This document shows, one piece after another, positions 49,635 through 61,240 of a stretch of 64,000 nucleotides of DNA. The translations under genes and the position numbers were made by a program. Origin of the DNA: Manis javanica. Taxonomy: Eukaryota; Chordata; Mammalia; Pholidota; Manidae. Every line of letters starts with the position of its first letter. Within the stretch, counting starts at the first letter, position 1. Below the pieces are notes generated by a model. That model was not told the origin of the DNA, did no database searches, and was given only the letters and a program-made list of their open reading frames with translations. The DNA is taken from the NCBI RefSeq assembly GCF_040802235.1, contig NC_133172.1:31949738-32013737 (forward strand). The letters are read 5' to 3'.

Positions 49635-50715
49635 ATAGACTATTTTTTTTCTAGCAGTTTTAGGTTTACAGCAAACTTGAGTGGAAGATAGAGATTTCTT
49701 CCCATATCCCACCAGGGTAGTACATTTGTAACAATTAACGAATCTACATAGATACATCATTATCACCCAAAGTCTATAGTTTACATTAGCATGCACTCCT
49801 GGTGCTGTACATTTTGTGGGTTTGGATAAATGTATAATGACATGTATCCACTGTTACAATATCATGTAGAATAGTTTCCTTGCCCCCAAAATCCTCTGTG
49901 TTCTGCGTGTTCATCCTTTCCTCCCCCCAGCCTTTGACAACCACTGCTCTTTTTATTGTCTCTACAGTTTTGCCTTTTCCAGAATGTCATACAGTTAGAA
50001 TTATGGAGCCTTTTCAGATTGGCTTCTTTCACTAAATAATATGCAGTTAAGATTTCTCCATATTTTTTCATGGTTTTGATACCTTATTTCTTTTTAGCGT
50101 TGAATAATATTCATTGTCTGGATGTACTATAGTTTATCTGCTTACCTACTAAAGGACATCTTGGTTGCTTCCAAGTTTTTACAATTATGCAGGGTTTTGT
50201 GTGGATATAGGTTTTCAGTTCCTTTAGTAAATACCAAGGTGCATGATTGCTGGATGTTATGATAAAAGTATGTTTAGTTTTGAAAGAAACTGACAAACTG
50301 CCTTCCAAAGTGGCTGTACTGTTTTGCATTCAACAATGAATCGAGGATTCTGTTCCTCCCCATTCTCATTAGCATTTGGTGTTCATGTTCTGGATTTTGG
50401 CCATTCCGATAGGTGTGTAGTGGCATCTCACTGTTGTTTTGATTGGAAATTCCCTAATGACTATGATGTTGAGTATCTTTTCATCTGCTTATTTGGTGTC
50501 TGTGTGGTTATTATTATTTTTTTTTTCTTTTGGTGTGGTGTCTGTTCAGGTCCTTTGCCCATTTTTTACCCTTGGATTGTCTGTTTTCTTATTGTTTAGT
50601 TTTAAGAGTTCTTTGTATATTTTGGATACCAGTTCTTATCAGATTATGTGTTTTGCAGGTATTTTCTCCCATCTGGGGCTTGGCTTCTCATTTTCTTGAT
50701 TGTCAGATACCTTTC
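49635..50715 (-). mobile_element. Old L1 3' end
   Basis: About 1.1 kb of minus-strand L1: cagttttaggtttacagcaa, caattaacgaatctacatag, ggtgctgtacattttgtggg, then the ORF2 end up to attttctcccatctggggc. Degenerate. Confidence 0.8.
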
Positions 50716-51320
50716 TAATCTTGAGGTAAAGAAGCCTTTTGGAATATATAGAAAAGGGAGACTTAAAAGCAGAGGTTGCAGACTGATGGCCTAGTGGCTG
50801 AATCAGACCTGCACATACATACTGTTTTTGCCTACACTGTTTGTTTATCTTTTGAAAATTGTGTCAGTATTTTAAAATAAAAATTCTTTGTACAAGTCTG
50901 GTTTTCTGACTTATCTGGAAAAATGGGAAGCTTATCTGGAAAGATGGGAAGCACTGGCAATACTGGACTCAGATTCCTGTATGGCGACAATTAGCCAGCA
51001 TTAATTAAGTGGTAGCTGCCTCCTTTTGATGGAGCATAGGCTTTCCAGGTTACCACCTTCACCACTCCCTAATGCATCCCAGCATTGAAATTGCATGCAA
51101 ATTGCCCTTTCTTGTTTCAGTTACATTCATTTACCTTAGTTGTGTCTGTTCCTTTTAGGCAAAGCTTCATAGGTGTAAGTCCATCAAAATAAAGAATTTA
51201 TGCACATTGAAAAAACTTCATAAAATGGAAAGACTAACAGGGAGGAGTATTTGCTGTCTATGGTAAAAGGTTAATAGCCATAATATATAAAGAATGCTAA
51301 TCAACCAGTAAGAAAATAAG
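50716..51320. other. Intron 1, no gene recognised
   Basis: An atctggaaaaatgggaagc-type unit is tandemly repeated at about 50918-50953. Otherwise unremarkable. Confidence 0.5.
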
Positions 51321-51322
51321 AT

Positions 51323-51324
<2 letters not shown>

Positions 51325-51355
<31 letters not shown>
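51325..51355. repeat. (CA)n microsatellite
   Basis: About 31 bp of AC dinucleotides. Confidence 0.95.
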
Positions 51356-51357
<2 letters not shown>

Positions 51358-51367
51358 TAATAATTAA

Positions 51368-51482
51368 TTCCTAGTAGGCTGTAAGCATGAAGAGGGACCA
51401 CATCTGTCTTGTTCAGTGTAGTGTCTTAGTACTTACCTCAGTGCCTCATGCTTTGTATGTTTTTAGTAAATATTTGTTAATA
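51368..51482 (+). mobile_element. L2 LINE 3' tail
   Basis: Typical L2 end: ggctgtaagcatgaagaggg, catctgtcttgttcagtgta, ttttagtaaatatttgttaa. Confidence 0.75.
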
Positions 51483-51489
51483 ATAATTA

Positions 51490-51730
51490 ATGATAGCTGA
51501 TATTTATGAGGGTTTACTGTGTGTGCTAAGTAAGCAGTAAACTCTGTGCTACCCCTTTCCATATTTTTGTTTAATCCTACAGAAACCTTTCAAGGTAGAT
51601 TCTATTGTCTTTATTTCACAGGTGGAAATGGGCCTAGAGAGGTGAAGTACATACTCAGGCATCCAGTAAGTCATACACAGAGGTTTTATTTCAGCTTGTG
51701 CTCTTTAAAGTGCTCTATTAATTCCATCAA
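51490..51730 (+). mobile_element. MIR SINE
   Basis: Near full-length MIR on the + strand: agctgatatttatgagggtt, atcctacagaaacctttcaa, tatttcacaggtggaaatgg, cctagagaggtgaagtacat. Confidence 0.75.
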
Positions 51731-51899
51731 ATAACTTACTGAAATGAGTTGAAAAAGAAAGGATACAAAACACTCTTCATTGCTGTGAAGGTTGGGAAAG
51801 ACCTGACGCACTTTTGTGGGAATCTTGTCCGCACCCATTCTGATAGAAGGCATTTTGGGAATTTTCTTCGTAAGTATTAACTATTCTTATCTTTTCACA

Positions 51900-52150
51900 A
51901 AGGGATTCCACTTCCCTTCCAATAATTTATTCTAAGAGAAAAATTAGAGGGGTTGCAGATATATGTGCAAAGATAGCATTATAAATATAAAATATATAAA
52001 GTTAGTTAATTATAGTAGTGAAAAATTGTAAGCAACCTAAATGTTCAGCGATGGGATTGATAGAATATGGTATATTCATATATTAGAATAATGTGTAATC
52101 ATTAAAAATTCATTTTTATAGTATAAATGACATGCATAGTTACCATGATA
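51900..52150 (+). mobile_element. Old L1 fragment, + orientation
   Basis: Sense L1 3' phrases: gtaagcaacctaaatgttca, gatagaatatggtatattca, ataatgtgtaatcattaaaa. Confidence 0.6.
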
Positions 52151-54119
52151 GAGCCACTGTGTTTTTCCAATGATTCTAAAATGCACGTGGAGTAAGGCAG
52201 TTTGCAGCAGGTATTTGGTGAGTCTATGTGTCTGGCACATAGTCACCACAAGCTGTGTTTGCTGCTGTTCAGGGGTGGAACTATAGGTGATTTTTATGTT
52301 TTTTTTCCTCTGTGTGCTTTTCCAAACAGCTGTAAATTTCCATATTTCTTTCAGAGTTTATTTTGTTAATTTTGAAAAATATAAGACTTTATAAAGGGTT
52401 TACGTACATTGTGCTTTTCATGTATGTGTAAAATTGTGCATTCATTTGTTTTTTTTTGTTTTTTTTTCTTAAGCTTTAAAAAAATTCATAAACAATACTA
52501 GCACTTATTCAGAAGATCTCAACAGTACAGGAAAAACAGCAAATTACGAAAACCTTTCTCCAAGTCAGTCCATTATCAAGGAAATCCCAGGTCCATTATC
52601 AAGGAAAATCATTATTAATAGTTAAAATATTTAAATATGCATCAGGAGTTGACCCTATTTGATACAAACTATTAAGCAAATAACCATCTCTAGTATGTTC
52701 TGGATAGCTGGATTTTTCATATGTAGGGGTCTTTGAAAGTGAGGTACCCTGTGTTGGTTTTGTGCTTTTTAGCAGTAATCTAACACAGGGGAAGATGTTA
52801 CATTTTTTTTGTATTTAAGGAGCACTGTTCTTAAACACCAGCTTCTCCACCAAAGATAAATATATAAACAACAAAAACCAAAACCCCAAATTTTGGTATT
52901 TGAATTGTATGAGCTAAACCCATCCACATTTCAAGAATTTGATTTTAATTGGGGAATACTACCAAGTATTTGAGTTTCTCAAGTCCATCCAGATTTAGTT
53001 TGATATACTTCAGAGTGATGGGGGAATTCAGAATTTTTGCTGGAAGGGGAAAGAGTTAATAACTAGAGTTAGATAAAGCAACTCCTAGGCAACAGTTTAT
53101 TTGTCTTTTCTCTTTTTCTTTACCTTAAAATTGCTTGAAAGTGGTGACAAAAGTGAGAGGCTTGGGGGAAGAAGTCAGATGGTTTTCACTCTCTCTCTTT
53201 TATAGCTGTTAAGAGGAAAGGGGGAGAGAGGAAATCAAATGAAAAAACCATCCTTCTGAAACATAGGCCTAATAAAACTAGACCAGAAATCGAGAACAAG
53301 ACAAATGTCATTTAAAAGGAATGCTCTGATTTCTAGGAAAGCAGGTATAAGCACCTTTTAAAAGGAAAAAAAAAAAAAAAGAAAACTTTATAATCTAGGA
53401 TACAAAGACCAAGTATCCATTCTCTTCACTTTTACTCCCATGTTCTATCCAAGGACGGGTTGACAAAGCAAATAGGACATTCGCTAACTATGAATAACAG
53501 TTTTAAATGTTTACGAAGTTTGCACAAGTAAGGTATGTAGACTCTTTGACCTTTTAAATGATTTTACATCGTCATCCATAGTTTCTCTATCCCTTTTATA
53601 AAAAAATCTTAGGATATAGTGAGAATAATTTGAGGGTGAATATGTTTCCTGTCTATAAATAAAAGAGGGAGAGAGCCTTTTCCTTTCAGTTTTGATGCCG
53701 GTAGTCCTCCTATTTAGTTAGTTTGGCTTTCTTCAAGTGACCTTGCAGTATCCTTACCAGTACTATAGAAAATTAGATACACTGTGCAGACTTTAAAATA
53801 TAAAGGTAATAGGGTATTCCATTCTTGCAATACTTTTAAGCCTTGGCTTTTAAAGAAAGTTACATTCTCATTGTAGATATTTTCTTACAGCCATATCTCT
53901 ACACACATGCAGACTTATTTCCTTAGATGCATTCTGAGAAGTGGAATTTGCCTTCTTAAACTCTAAAGGACATCTCTAGTTCTTGGGCTGAATTGCCCTC
54001 CTTTCTGGTTCCGTCATTTTTCACCCATGCTGCGTGACTATACGTTGCCTTGGATCCTAGTACCGAGCTCCCTTTTATGACCATGTGGACATGGGTGTGG
54101 GTGATGTACACATGTGAAC
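52151..54119. other. Intron 1, no gene recognised
   Basis: Two kilobases of AT-rich DNA with A- and T-runs (for example 53369-53385). No TENT4B exon 2 or other gene seen. Confidence 0.5.
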
Positions 54120-54129
54120 TAAGGGTCCC

Positions 54130-54199
54130 CCCCCTTTTTTTTCTGGTTGATTTGTTTTTTATTTTATTTTATTTTACTTATTTATTTATATTTTTTATT
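54130..54199 (-). mobile_element. Tail-only retroposed insertion
   Basis: A 70-bp T/TTTTA-rich block lies between two perfect copies of taagggtccc (54120-54129 and 54200-54209). In reverse orientation it is a poly(A) tail with (TAAAA) units and almost nothing else, which fits an extremely 5'-truncated L1-type insertion. Confidence 0.65.
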
Positions 54200-54209
54200 T
54201 AAGGGTCCC

Positions 54210-55605
54210 TTTTGAAAGAAGTGTTTCTCTGTGCTGTGTCCTGTGTCTGGGGACACAGCTGAACTTGGGAGAGAGTCTGAGCGGGGAAGCCTGTAAGCGG
54301 GTAATTCACATGACTGCTAGGCAAGAAGCAGGCATAGGACTGGAGGTACAGCAGCACAGGGGAGGATCTAAAGTCATTCTACCTCTGGGAATTTTACCGA
54401 GGAGGTGATATTTGAGTTCTCCATGGCTGAGTGAGAAGGTATGACAGGGGTAGGGTTCTTGAAGGCATGCCATGTTCCAGCACAGTTCTGTGTGACTGTG
54501 CTAGGGAGAAGAGGGAGCAGACAATGCTAGCAAGGTAAGGTGCTCTTAGAAGGAGTTGGGAAGTGACACAGAAAGGCTTGAGGAGGGGGACCCCAGCAGC
54601 CATGTGGAGAGCAGCCTAGAGGAGGCAGAAGCTGGGGCAGGGATACCACTTTGGAGGCTGCTGCAGCATCCAGCTAAGAGAGACATGGATGAGATTTGGA
54701 AGTGTTATTTTTTTCTCAGGGGAGTAGGGAAGGGTTTGTTTTGTTTTTGTTTTTTGTAGAAAGGACAGGATTTGGAGACCTGTTAGCACCAGAGGGTAAG
54801 GAAGGATGAACCAGGAAATACTGATGTTTTCATTTGGAGAAACAGTAACTCTGGAGGAAAATACAGGAAGGAATAGATTTTGGAGAGACATAAGAAATTT
54901 CATTTTAAATGTACTGAGTTTGAGGTGACATCTAGGTAGAGGTGTCTAGCTGACAGTGGGAAATGCAGGAGCATGGGTTCTGTGTGTGTGAGAGAGAGTG
55001 ACACTTGCTATGTAAAAACTGAATTCTAGAGCCTCTGGAAATGTCATTCAGACTCCACTAGGATCGCCCTAGGGCTTGCTGGTTCCTCACTTCTCTTGGT
55101 GCCTTTGTGCATTTGAGAAAAACCAGACAATACAAAGAGGTATAAATCTCTGCACCTCAGACTTCAGTCCTACTTCGCAGAGGAAACTGCCAGCAGTTTC
55201 TCTGTATTCTTCCAGAAATTTGTCTTGCATACACATACACTTATAAGTCTATAAATCCCCAGAAAGGGTGAGTCAGACACCAAAAGAAGCTCAGTACACA
55301 TACTGGTCTGGCATGCAACAACTTCCCAAATGTCGTGTCCTCTATCTGTTGCTGTGTACCTGTGTTTGGGGAGGGTTCCTCTGTATCCCCAGGTGTCAGT
55401 GCTGCCCACAGGCCTACTGCTGAGTTCCTTCTATGATGGCTCAGGTTCTCCTGTTGCTAGTTGTATCTTCAAGGCTAGATTACTAGAGTAAATCAAGACT
55501 TTCTCCTTTAAGTGTTAGTTTTCTTTGATGAATGTTTTTCCTTGTTAGAAAAATATACAGTGATAATTAGGATGTATGCATTTAAAAGCTGGACTACATA
55601 AATCT
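54210..55605. other. Intron 1, no gene recognised
   Basis: Mixed composition. No exon, repeat or RNA gene that I can support. Confidence 0.5.
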
Positions 55606-55611
55606 ATACTT

Positions 55612-56562
55612 TTTAAAATTTTGGTATTATTAATGTACAATTACATGAGCAACATTATGGTTACTAGACTCCCCCTATTATCAAGTCCCCACCACATACC
55701 CCATTACAGTCACTGTCCATCAGCTTAGTAAGATGCTATAGAATCACTACTTGTCTTCTCTGTGCTATACTGCCTTCCCTGGGCCTCCCCCCTACATTAT
55801 GTGTGCTAATCTTAATGCCCCTTTTTCTCCTTTATCCTTCCCTTCCCACCCATCTTCCCCAATCCCTTTCCCTTTGGTAACTGTTAGTCAATTCCTGGGT
55901 TCTGTGAGTCTGCTGCTGTTTTGTTCCTTCAGTTTTTTCTTTGTTCTTATGCTCCACACATGAGTAAAATCATTTAGTACTTGTTTTTCTCCGCCTGGCT
56001 TATTCACTGAGGATAATATCCTCTAGCTCTATCCATGTTGTTGCAAATGGTAGGATTTCTTTTCTTCTTATGGCTGAATAATATTCCATTGTGTATATGT
56101 ACCACATCTTCTTTATCCATTCATCTACTGATGGACACTTAGGTTGCTTCTGTTTCATGGCTATTGTAAATAGTGCTTTGATAAACATAGGGGTGCATAT
56201 GTCTTTTTCAACCTGGGCTCCTGCATTCTTAGGATAAATTCCTAGGAGTGGAATTCCTAGGTCAAATGGTATTTCTATTTTTGAGTTTTTTGAGGAACCT
56301 CCATACTGCTTTCCACAATGGAATTTACATTCTGACCAGCAATGCAGGAAGGTTCCCCTTTCTCCACATCCTCACCAACATTTTTTGTTGTTTGTCTTTT
56401 GGATGGTGGCCATCCTAACTGGTGTGTGGTGATATCTCATTGTGGTTTTAATTTGCATTTCTCTGATGATGAGTGATGTGGAGCATATTTTCATGTACCT
56501 GTTGCCCATCTGAATTTCTTCTATGGAGAACTGTCTGTTCAGCTCCTCTGCCCATTTTTTAA
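55612..56562 (-). mobile_element. 5'-truncated or interrupted L1 (L1-D)
   Basis: L1 3'UTR begins with a gtacattaataatacc end motif and an A tail at 55606-55616, then runs through the ORF2 end to gcccattttttaa at 56562. There the 3' end of L1-E starts abruptly. Either L1-D is truncated there, or L1-E landed in it and the rest lies beyond the window. Confidence 0.85.
55964..56562 (-). pseudogene. L1-D ORF2 C-terminal fragment
   Basis: Readable only in pieces, for example the [20 protein letters not shown] region at 56140-56060. Frameshifts and a small deletion around the Cys motif. Inert. Confidence 0.75.
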
Positions 56563-56565
56563 AAA

Positions 56566-59093
56566 ATATATATTTTATTTTGGTATCATTAATCTACAAT
56601 TACATGAGGAACATTATGTTTACTAGACTCTCCCTATCACCAAGTTCCCCCACATACCCCATTGCAATCACTATCCAACAGCATAGTAAGATGCTGTAGA
56701 ATCACTACCTGTCCTCTCCGTGCTGTACAGCCCTCCCTGTGACCCCCCCACATTATGCATGCTAATCGTAATGTCCCCTTTCTTTTTCCCCCACCTTATC
56801 CCTTCCTTCCCACCTACCCTCCCGAGTCCCTTTCTTTCCCTTTGGTAACTGTTAGTCCATTCTTGGGTTCTGTGAATCTGCTACTGTTTTGCTCCTTCAG
56901 TTTTTTCTTTGTTCTTATACTCCACAGATGAGTGAAATCATTCGATACTTGTCTTCTCCGCCTGGCTTATTTCACTGAGCATAATACCCATTAGCTCCAT
57001 CCATGTTGTTGCAAATGGTAGGATTTGTGTTCTTCTCATGGCTGAATAATATTCCATTGTGTATATGTACCACATCTTCTTTATCCATTCATCTACTGAT
57101 GAACACTTAGGTTGCTTCCATTTCTTGGCTATTGTAAATAGTGCTGTGATAAAGATAGGAGTGCATATGTCTTTTCCAAACTGGGCTGCTGCATTCTTAG
57201 GGTAAATTCCTAGGAGTGGAATTCCTGGGTCAAATGGTATTTCTATTTTTAGTTTTTTGAGGAAGTTCCATACTGTTTTCCACAAATGTTGAACTAATTT
57301 ACATTCCCACCAGCACTGTAGGAGGGTTCCCCTTTCTCCACATCCTCACCAATATTTGTGGTTGTTTGTCTTTTGGATGGTGGCGATCCTTACTGGTGTG
57401 AGGTGATAGCTCATTGTGGTTTTAATTTGCATTTCTCTATGACTAGTGATGTGGAGCATCTTTTCATGTGTCTGTTGGCCATCTGAATTTCTTCTTTGGA
57501 GAACTGTCTGTTCAGTTCCTCTGACCATTTTTTGATTGGATTATTTGCTTTTTGTTTGTTGAGGTGCGTGAGCTCTTTATGTAATTTGGATGTCAACCCC
57601 TTATTGGATGTCATTTATGAATATATTCTCCCATACTGTAGGCTGTCTTTTTATTCTACTGATGCTTTCCTTTGCTGTACAGAAGCTTTTTAGTTTGATA
57701 TAGTCCCGCTTTTTCATTTTTGCTTTTGTTTCCCTTCCCCGAGGAGATATGTTCATGAAGAAGTTGCTCATGTTTATGTCCAAGAGATTTTTGCTTAGTT
57801 ATTTTCTAGGAGTTTTATGGTTTCATGACTTACATTCAGGACTTTAGATCCATTTTGAATTTTCTTCTGTGTATGGGGTTAAACAAGAATCCAGTTTCAT
57901 TCTCTTACATGTAGCTATCCAGTTTTGCCAACATCAGCTGTTGAAGAGGCTGTCATTTCCCCATTGTATATCCATGGCTCCTTTATTGTATATTAAGTGA
58001 CCATATATGCTTGGGTTAATATCTGGCCTCTCTATCTGTTCCATTGGTCTATGGGTCTTGTGCCAGTACCAAATTATCTTGATTACTGTGGCTTTGTAGT
58101 AGAGCTTGAAGTCAGGGAGCGTAATTCCCCTGGTTTATTCTTCCTTCTCAGGACTGCTTTGGCTGTTTGGGGTCTTTTGTGGTTCCATATGAATTTTAGA
58201 AGTATTTGCTCCAGTTCATTGAAGAATGCTGTTGGTTATTTTGATAGGGATTGCATTGAATCTGTAGATTGCTTTAGGCAGGATGGCCATTTTGACAATA
58301 TTAATTCTTCCTATCCATGAGCATGGGATGTGTTTCCACTTATTGGTTTCTTCTTTAATTTCTCTCATGAGTGTCTTGTAGTTTTCAGAGTATAGGTCTT
58401 TCATTTCCTTGGATAGGTTTATTCCTAGGTATTTTATTCTTTTTCATGCAGTTGTGAATGAAATTGTTTTCCTGATTTCTCTTTGCTAGTTCATCGTTAG
58501 TATATAGGAATGCAAAGGATTTCTGCATATTAATTTTGTATCCTGCAACCTTACTAAATTCAGATATTAGATCTGGTAGTTTTGGAATGGAATCCTTAGG
58601 GGTTTTTATGTACAATATCATGTCATCTGCAAGCAGGGACAGTTTGTATTCTTCCTTACCAATTTGGATGCTGTTTCTTTCTTTGTGTTGTCTGATTGCG
58701 GTGGCTAGGACCTATAGAACTATGTTGAATAAAAGAGGGGAGAGTGGGCATCCCTGTCTTGTTCTCAGTCTTAAAGGGAAAGCTTTCAGCTTCTCGCTGT
58801 TAAGTATAATGTTGGCTATGGGTTTGTCATATATGGCCTTTATTATGTTGAGGTACTTGCCCTCTACACCAATTTTGTAGAGAGTTTTTATCATGAATGA
58901 ATGTTGAATTTTGTTGAATGCTTTTTCAGCATCAATGGAGATGATCATGTGGTTTTTGTCATTTTTGTTGATGTGGTGAATGATGTTGATGGATTTTCGA
59001 ATGTTGTACCATCCTTGAATCCCTGGGATGAATCCCACTTGATCATGATGGATGATCTTTTTGATGTATTTTTGAATTTGGTTTGCTAATATG
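56566..59093 (-). mobile_element. L1-E, interrupted by the chimeric insertion
   Basis: 3' end with the standard gtagattaatgatacc motif and an AAATA-type tail, then 3'UTR and ORF2 back to the reverse transcriptase (NPNSKIH... region at 59089). It stops where the poly(A) of the L1-ERV chimera begins. Its remaining 5' part is presumably past the right edge. Confidence 0.88.
56938..59093 (-). pseudogene. L1-E ORF2 (broken)
   Basis: Translatable pieces cover the reverse transcriptase fingers (59122-58712), the part with [11 protein letters not shown] (58621-58385), the connecting domain and the C-terminus (57285-56938). Several frameshifts and stops. Inert. Confidence 0.85.
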
Positions 59094-59105
59094 TTTTTTT
59101 TTTTT

Positions 59106-59428
59106 GAGAGGGCATCTCTCATATTTATTGATCAAATGGTTGTTAACAACAAGAAAATTCTGTATAGGGGAGTCAATGCTCAATGCACAATCATTAATCC
59201 ACCCCAAGCCTAATTCTCGTCAGTCTCCAATCTTATGAAGCATAATGAACAAGTTCTTACATGGTGAACAAATTCTTACATAGTGAATAAGTTCTTACAT
59301 GGTGAACACTACAAGGGCAATCATCACAGAAACTTTTGGTTTTGATCACGCATTATGAACTATAAACAATCAGGTCAAATATGAATATTCGTTTGACATT
59401 TATACTTGATTTATATGTGGATCCCACA
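59106..59428 (-). repeat. ERV LTR, U3-R part
   Basis: Begins TGTGGGATCC at 59428, directly after a polypurine tract. It contains three 19-bp tandem units in U3 (59247-59303), a possible TATA-like atataaatc, and AATAAA at 59129-59124. It ends at the polyadenylation point at 59106 with no U5, as expected if copied from an mRNA. Confidence 0.8.
59247..59303 (-). repeat. Three 19-bp direct repeats in LTR U3
   Basis: Units start at 59247, 59266 and 59285 (gaacaagttcttacatggt and two close variants). The same triplet is present at 27976-28032. Tandem U3 units often act as enhancers in retroviruses; that role is inferred. Confidence 0.85.
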
Positions 59429-59440
59429 TTTCTCCCTTTA
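59429..59440 (-). promoter_or_regulatory. Polypurine tract of the ERV
   Basis: In sense orientation TAAAGGGAGAAA lies immediately 5' of the LTR's TG. This is the expected site and composition of the plus-strand primer in retroviral reverse transcription. Confidence 0.75.
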
Positions 59441-60044
59441 TTATTATTTTTTTTATTTTTAATAAAATGCTGAAGTGGTAGGTAGATGCAAGATAAAGGT
59501 AGAAAACATAGTTTAGTGTTGTAAGAGAGCAAATGTAGATGATCAGGTGTGTGCCTGTAGACTATGTGTTAATCCAAGCTAGACAGGGGCATTAAAACAT
59601 CCACAGATGCAGAAGATTTCTCTCAAAACGGGGTGGTGAGGTTCTAAGCCTCACCACTGTTGATCCCCAATTTCTCACCTGATGGCCCCCTGCGACTGTG
59701 CTTGTCTTAGGTTGTTCCTCTTACCCGTCTCTGGCTAACCAGTCATCTTCTGGGGCCATACAGGGAGATGTAAAGTTGGTAAGTGAGAGAGAAGCCATAT
59801 TGTTTGAAAAGGTTAGCTTTATACTTCTTTGCAGATTTATGCCCTGTGGCTTCTATGGCCAGCATTTGTCTTGAGGTATCTTTACCACTGGAGGAATTAT
59901 GATACTCGGTAAATTCGATATGAGGCACGAATTCTATTTAAGGGTTGTAATTAGAAAGGAAGAAGAAAAAGCTATAGAGGTAGCAGATGGAAGAAAACAT
60001 GGGAGGATTGATTATTTCTTTGGCATATCTTCTTGTAGAGTAAC

Positions 60045-60515
60045 TTAAGCATATATAGGTTTTAAACTACTAACTAAATTGCGCACACACATTAACATAA
60101 TAGGAATACAGTTACATAACCAAAGCAGATCTATAATTACCAGCCATCTCCAGTGAAGCCAAGAAAACCAGTTAGGCACCCTAGGCATTTGTGAAAATTT
60201 GTCTATGATATGATGGATATTGTCCAACTGTACTTGAACAGTCTGAGAGAAATCAGGCAAATTAAAACAACGCAATCCTGGGAACTGTTCACATCCCATA
60301 TGTTCTTTTAACCATAGATAGTCTGTAGTCGTAAGATTTTGGAGCGCTACAACTTGCACTTCTCCTAATTCTTGGTTGAGTTTCAACAGTATAGATCCAG
60401 TCAAATTTGTTGTTTTACTGAAAGCACAGGCCAGCTTAGATATCTCCTTCTTCATTCCAATGGTAAGTCCAGAAACCGGTGGGATGGATGCAGCTACGAC
60501 TGCAGCATCACCTGG
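60045..60515 (-). pseudogene. ERV Env transmembrane subunit fragment
   Basis: An open frame of 136 codons from the Met at 60455 continues upstream without a stop through an Ala/Val-rich, fusion-peptide-like stretch (60515-60485). Seen in order from that Met: a heptad-like helix (about 20-50), the segment before a CX6CC motif (Cys55; the first of the paired cysteines is Arg62, the second is Cys63), a Trp-rich pre-membrane region (about 95-104), a membrane span (about 104-123) and a 13-residue tail. The motif style fits alpha/betaretrovirus-like TM. The surface subunit is missing upstream. With the lost cysteine and no SU this is a remnant, not a functional envelope. Confidence 0.78.
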
Positions 60516-60529
60516 ATCTTTGTTGAGGT

Positions 60530-60725
60530 TTTTTGATTATCATCTTCTGGTATGAGTCTTCCAGAGAGTGCTGTTGTTGGAAGTTCTTCTTCATATCGTA
60601 TCTTAGTTCATTTACTGGGTAGCCAAATTACGCTTTGATCTTCTGTATAAACACAAACAGACCCTCTGCCCTCACTTTGATATGCCCTTTATACCATTGT
60701 GTAGAATTCATTGGAGGTCATCACA
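60530..60725 (-). pseudogene. ERV integrase C-terminal remnant
   Basis: On the minus strand a frame with the retroviral integrase C-terminal signature is visible: GRGSVCVYTEDQ (60672-60637) followed by IWLPSK (60631-60614), then a stop. One in-frame stop lies upstream of the signature. The equivalent part of copy A (around 240-300) keeps the same signature with changes. Only about 100 bp separates this from the TM region, so SU coding sequence has been deleted. Confidence 0.6.
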
Positions 60726-61240
60726 CAGGAACTATTTTTTTTTTTAAGAGAAAGGAATATTATCAGAAAAGTGTACCTCCATAGCCAATCATCTGACACC
60801 CTTTAAGTGATCAAAATTAAGGATAGTTAAAGCATGCATTAACTGTTGATTTACAGTTAGTTTTATCCTATCAAGGAGTAATCCCCCTTTTCTTTCTTTC
60901 TTTTTTTTTTATATCTTTAATCTACACTTACATGAAGAATATTATGTTTACTAGGCTCTCCCTATACCAGGTCCCCCCTATAAACCCCTTTACAGTCACT
61001 GTCCATCAGCATAGCAAAATGTTGTAGAATCACTACTTGTCTTCTCTGTGTTATACAGCCCTCCCCTTTCCCCCTCTCCCACCTATGCATGCTAATCTTA
61101 ATACCCCCTTTCTTCTTGCCCCCCCTTATCACTCCCTACCCACCCACCCTCCCCAGTCGCTTTCCCTTTGGTACCTGTTAGTCCATTTTTGGGTTCTGTA
61201 ATTCCGCTGCTGTTTTGTTCCTTCAGTTTTTCCTTTGTTC

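Noticed and set aside
59106..60889. Independent provirus next to an L1 by chance
   Set aside because: The identical L1-ERV junction occurs at the other end of the window, no 5' LTR is seen, and the 3' end is an mRNA-like poly(A) end without U5.
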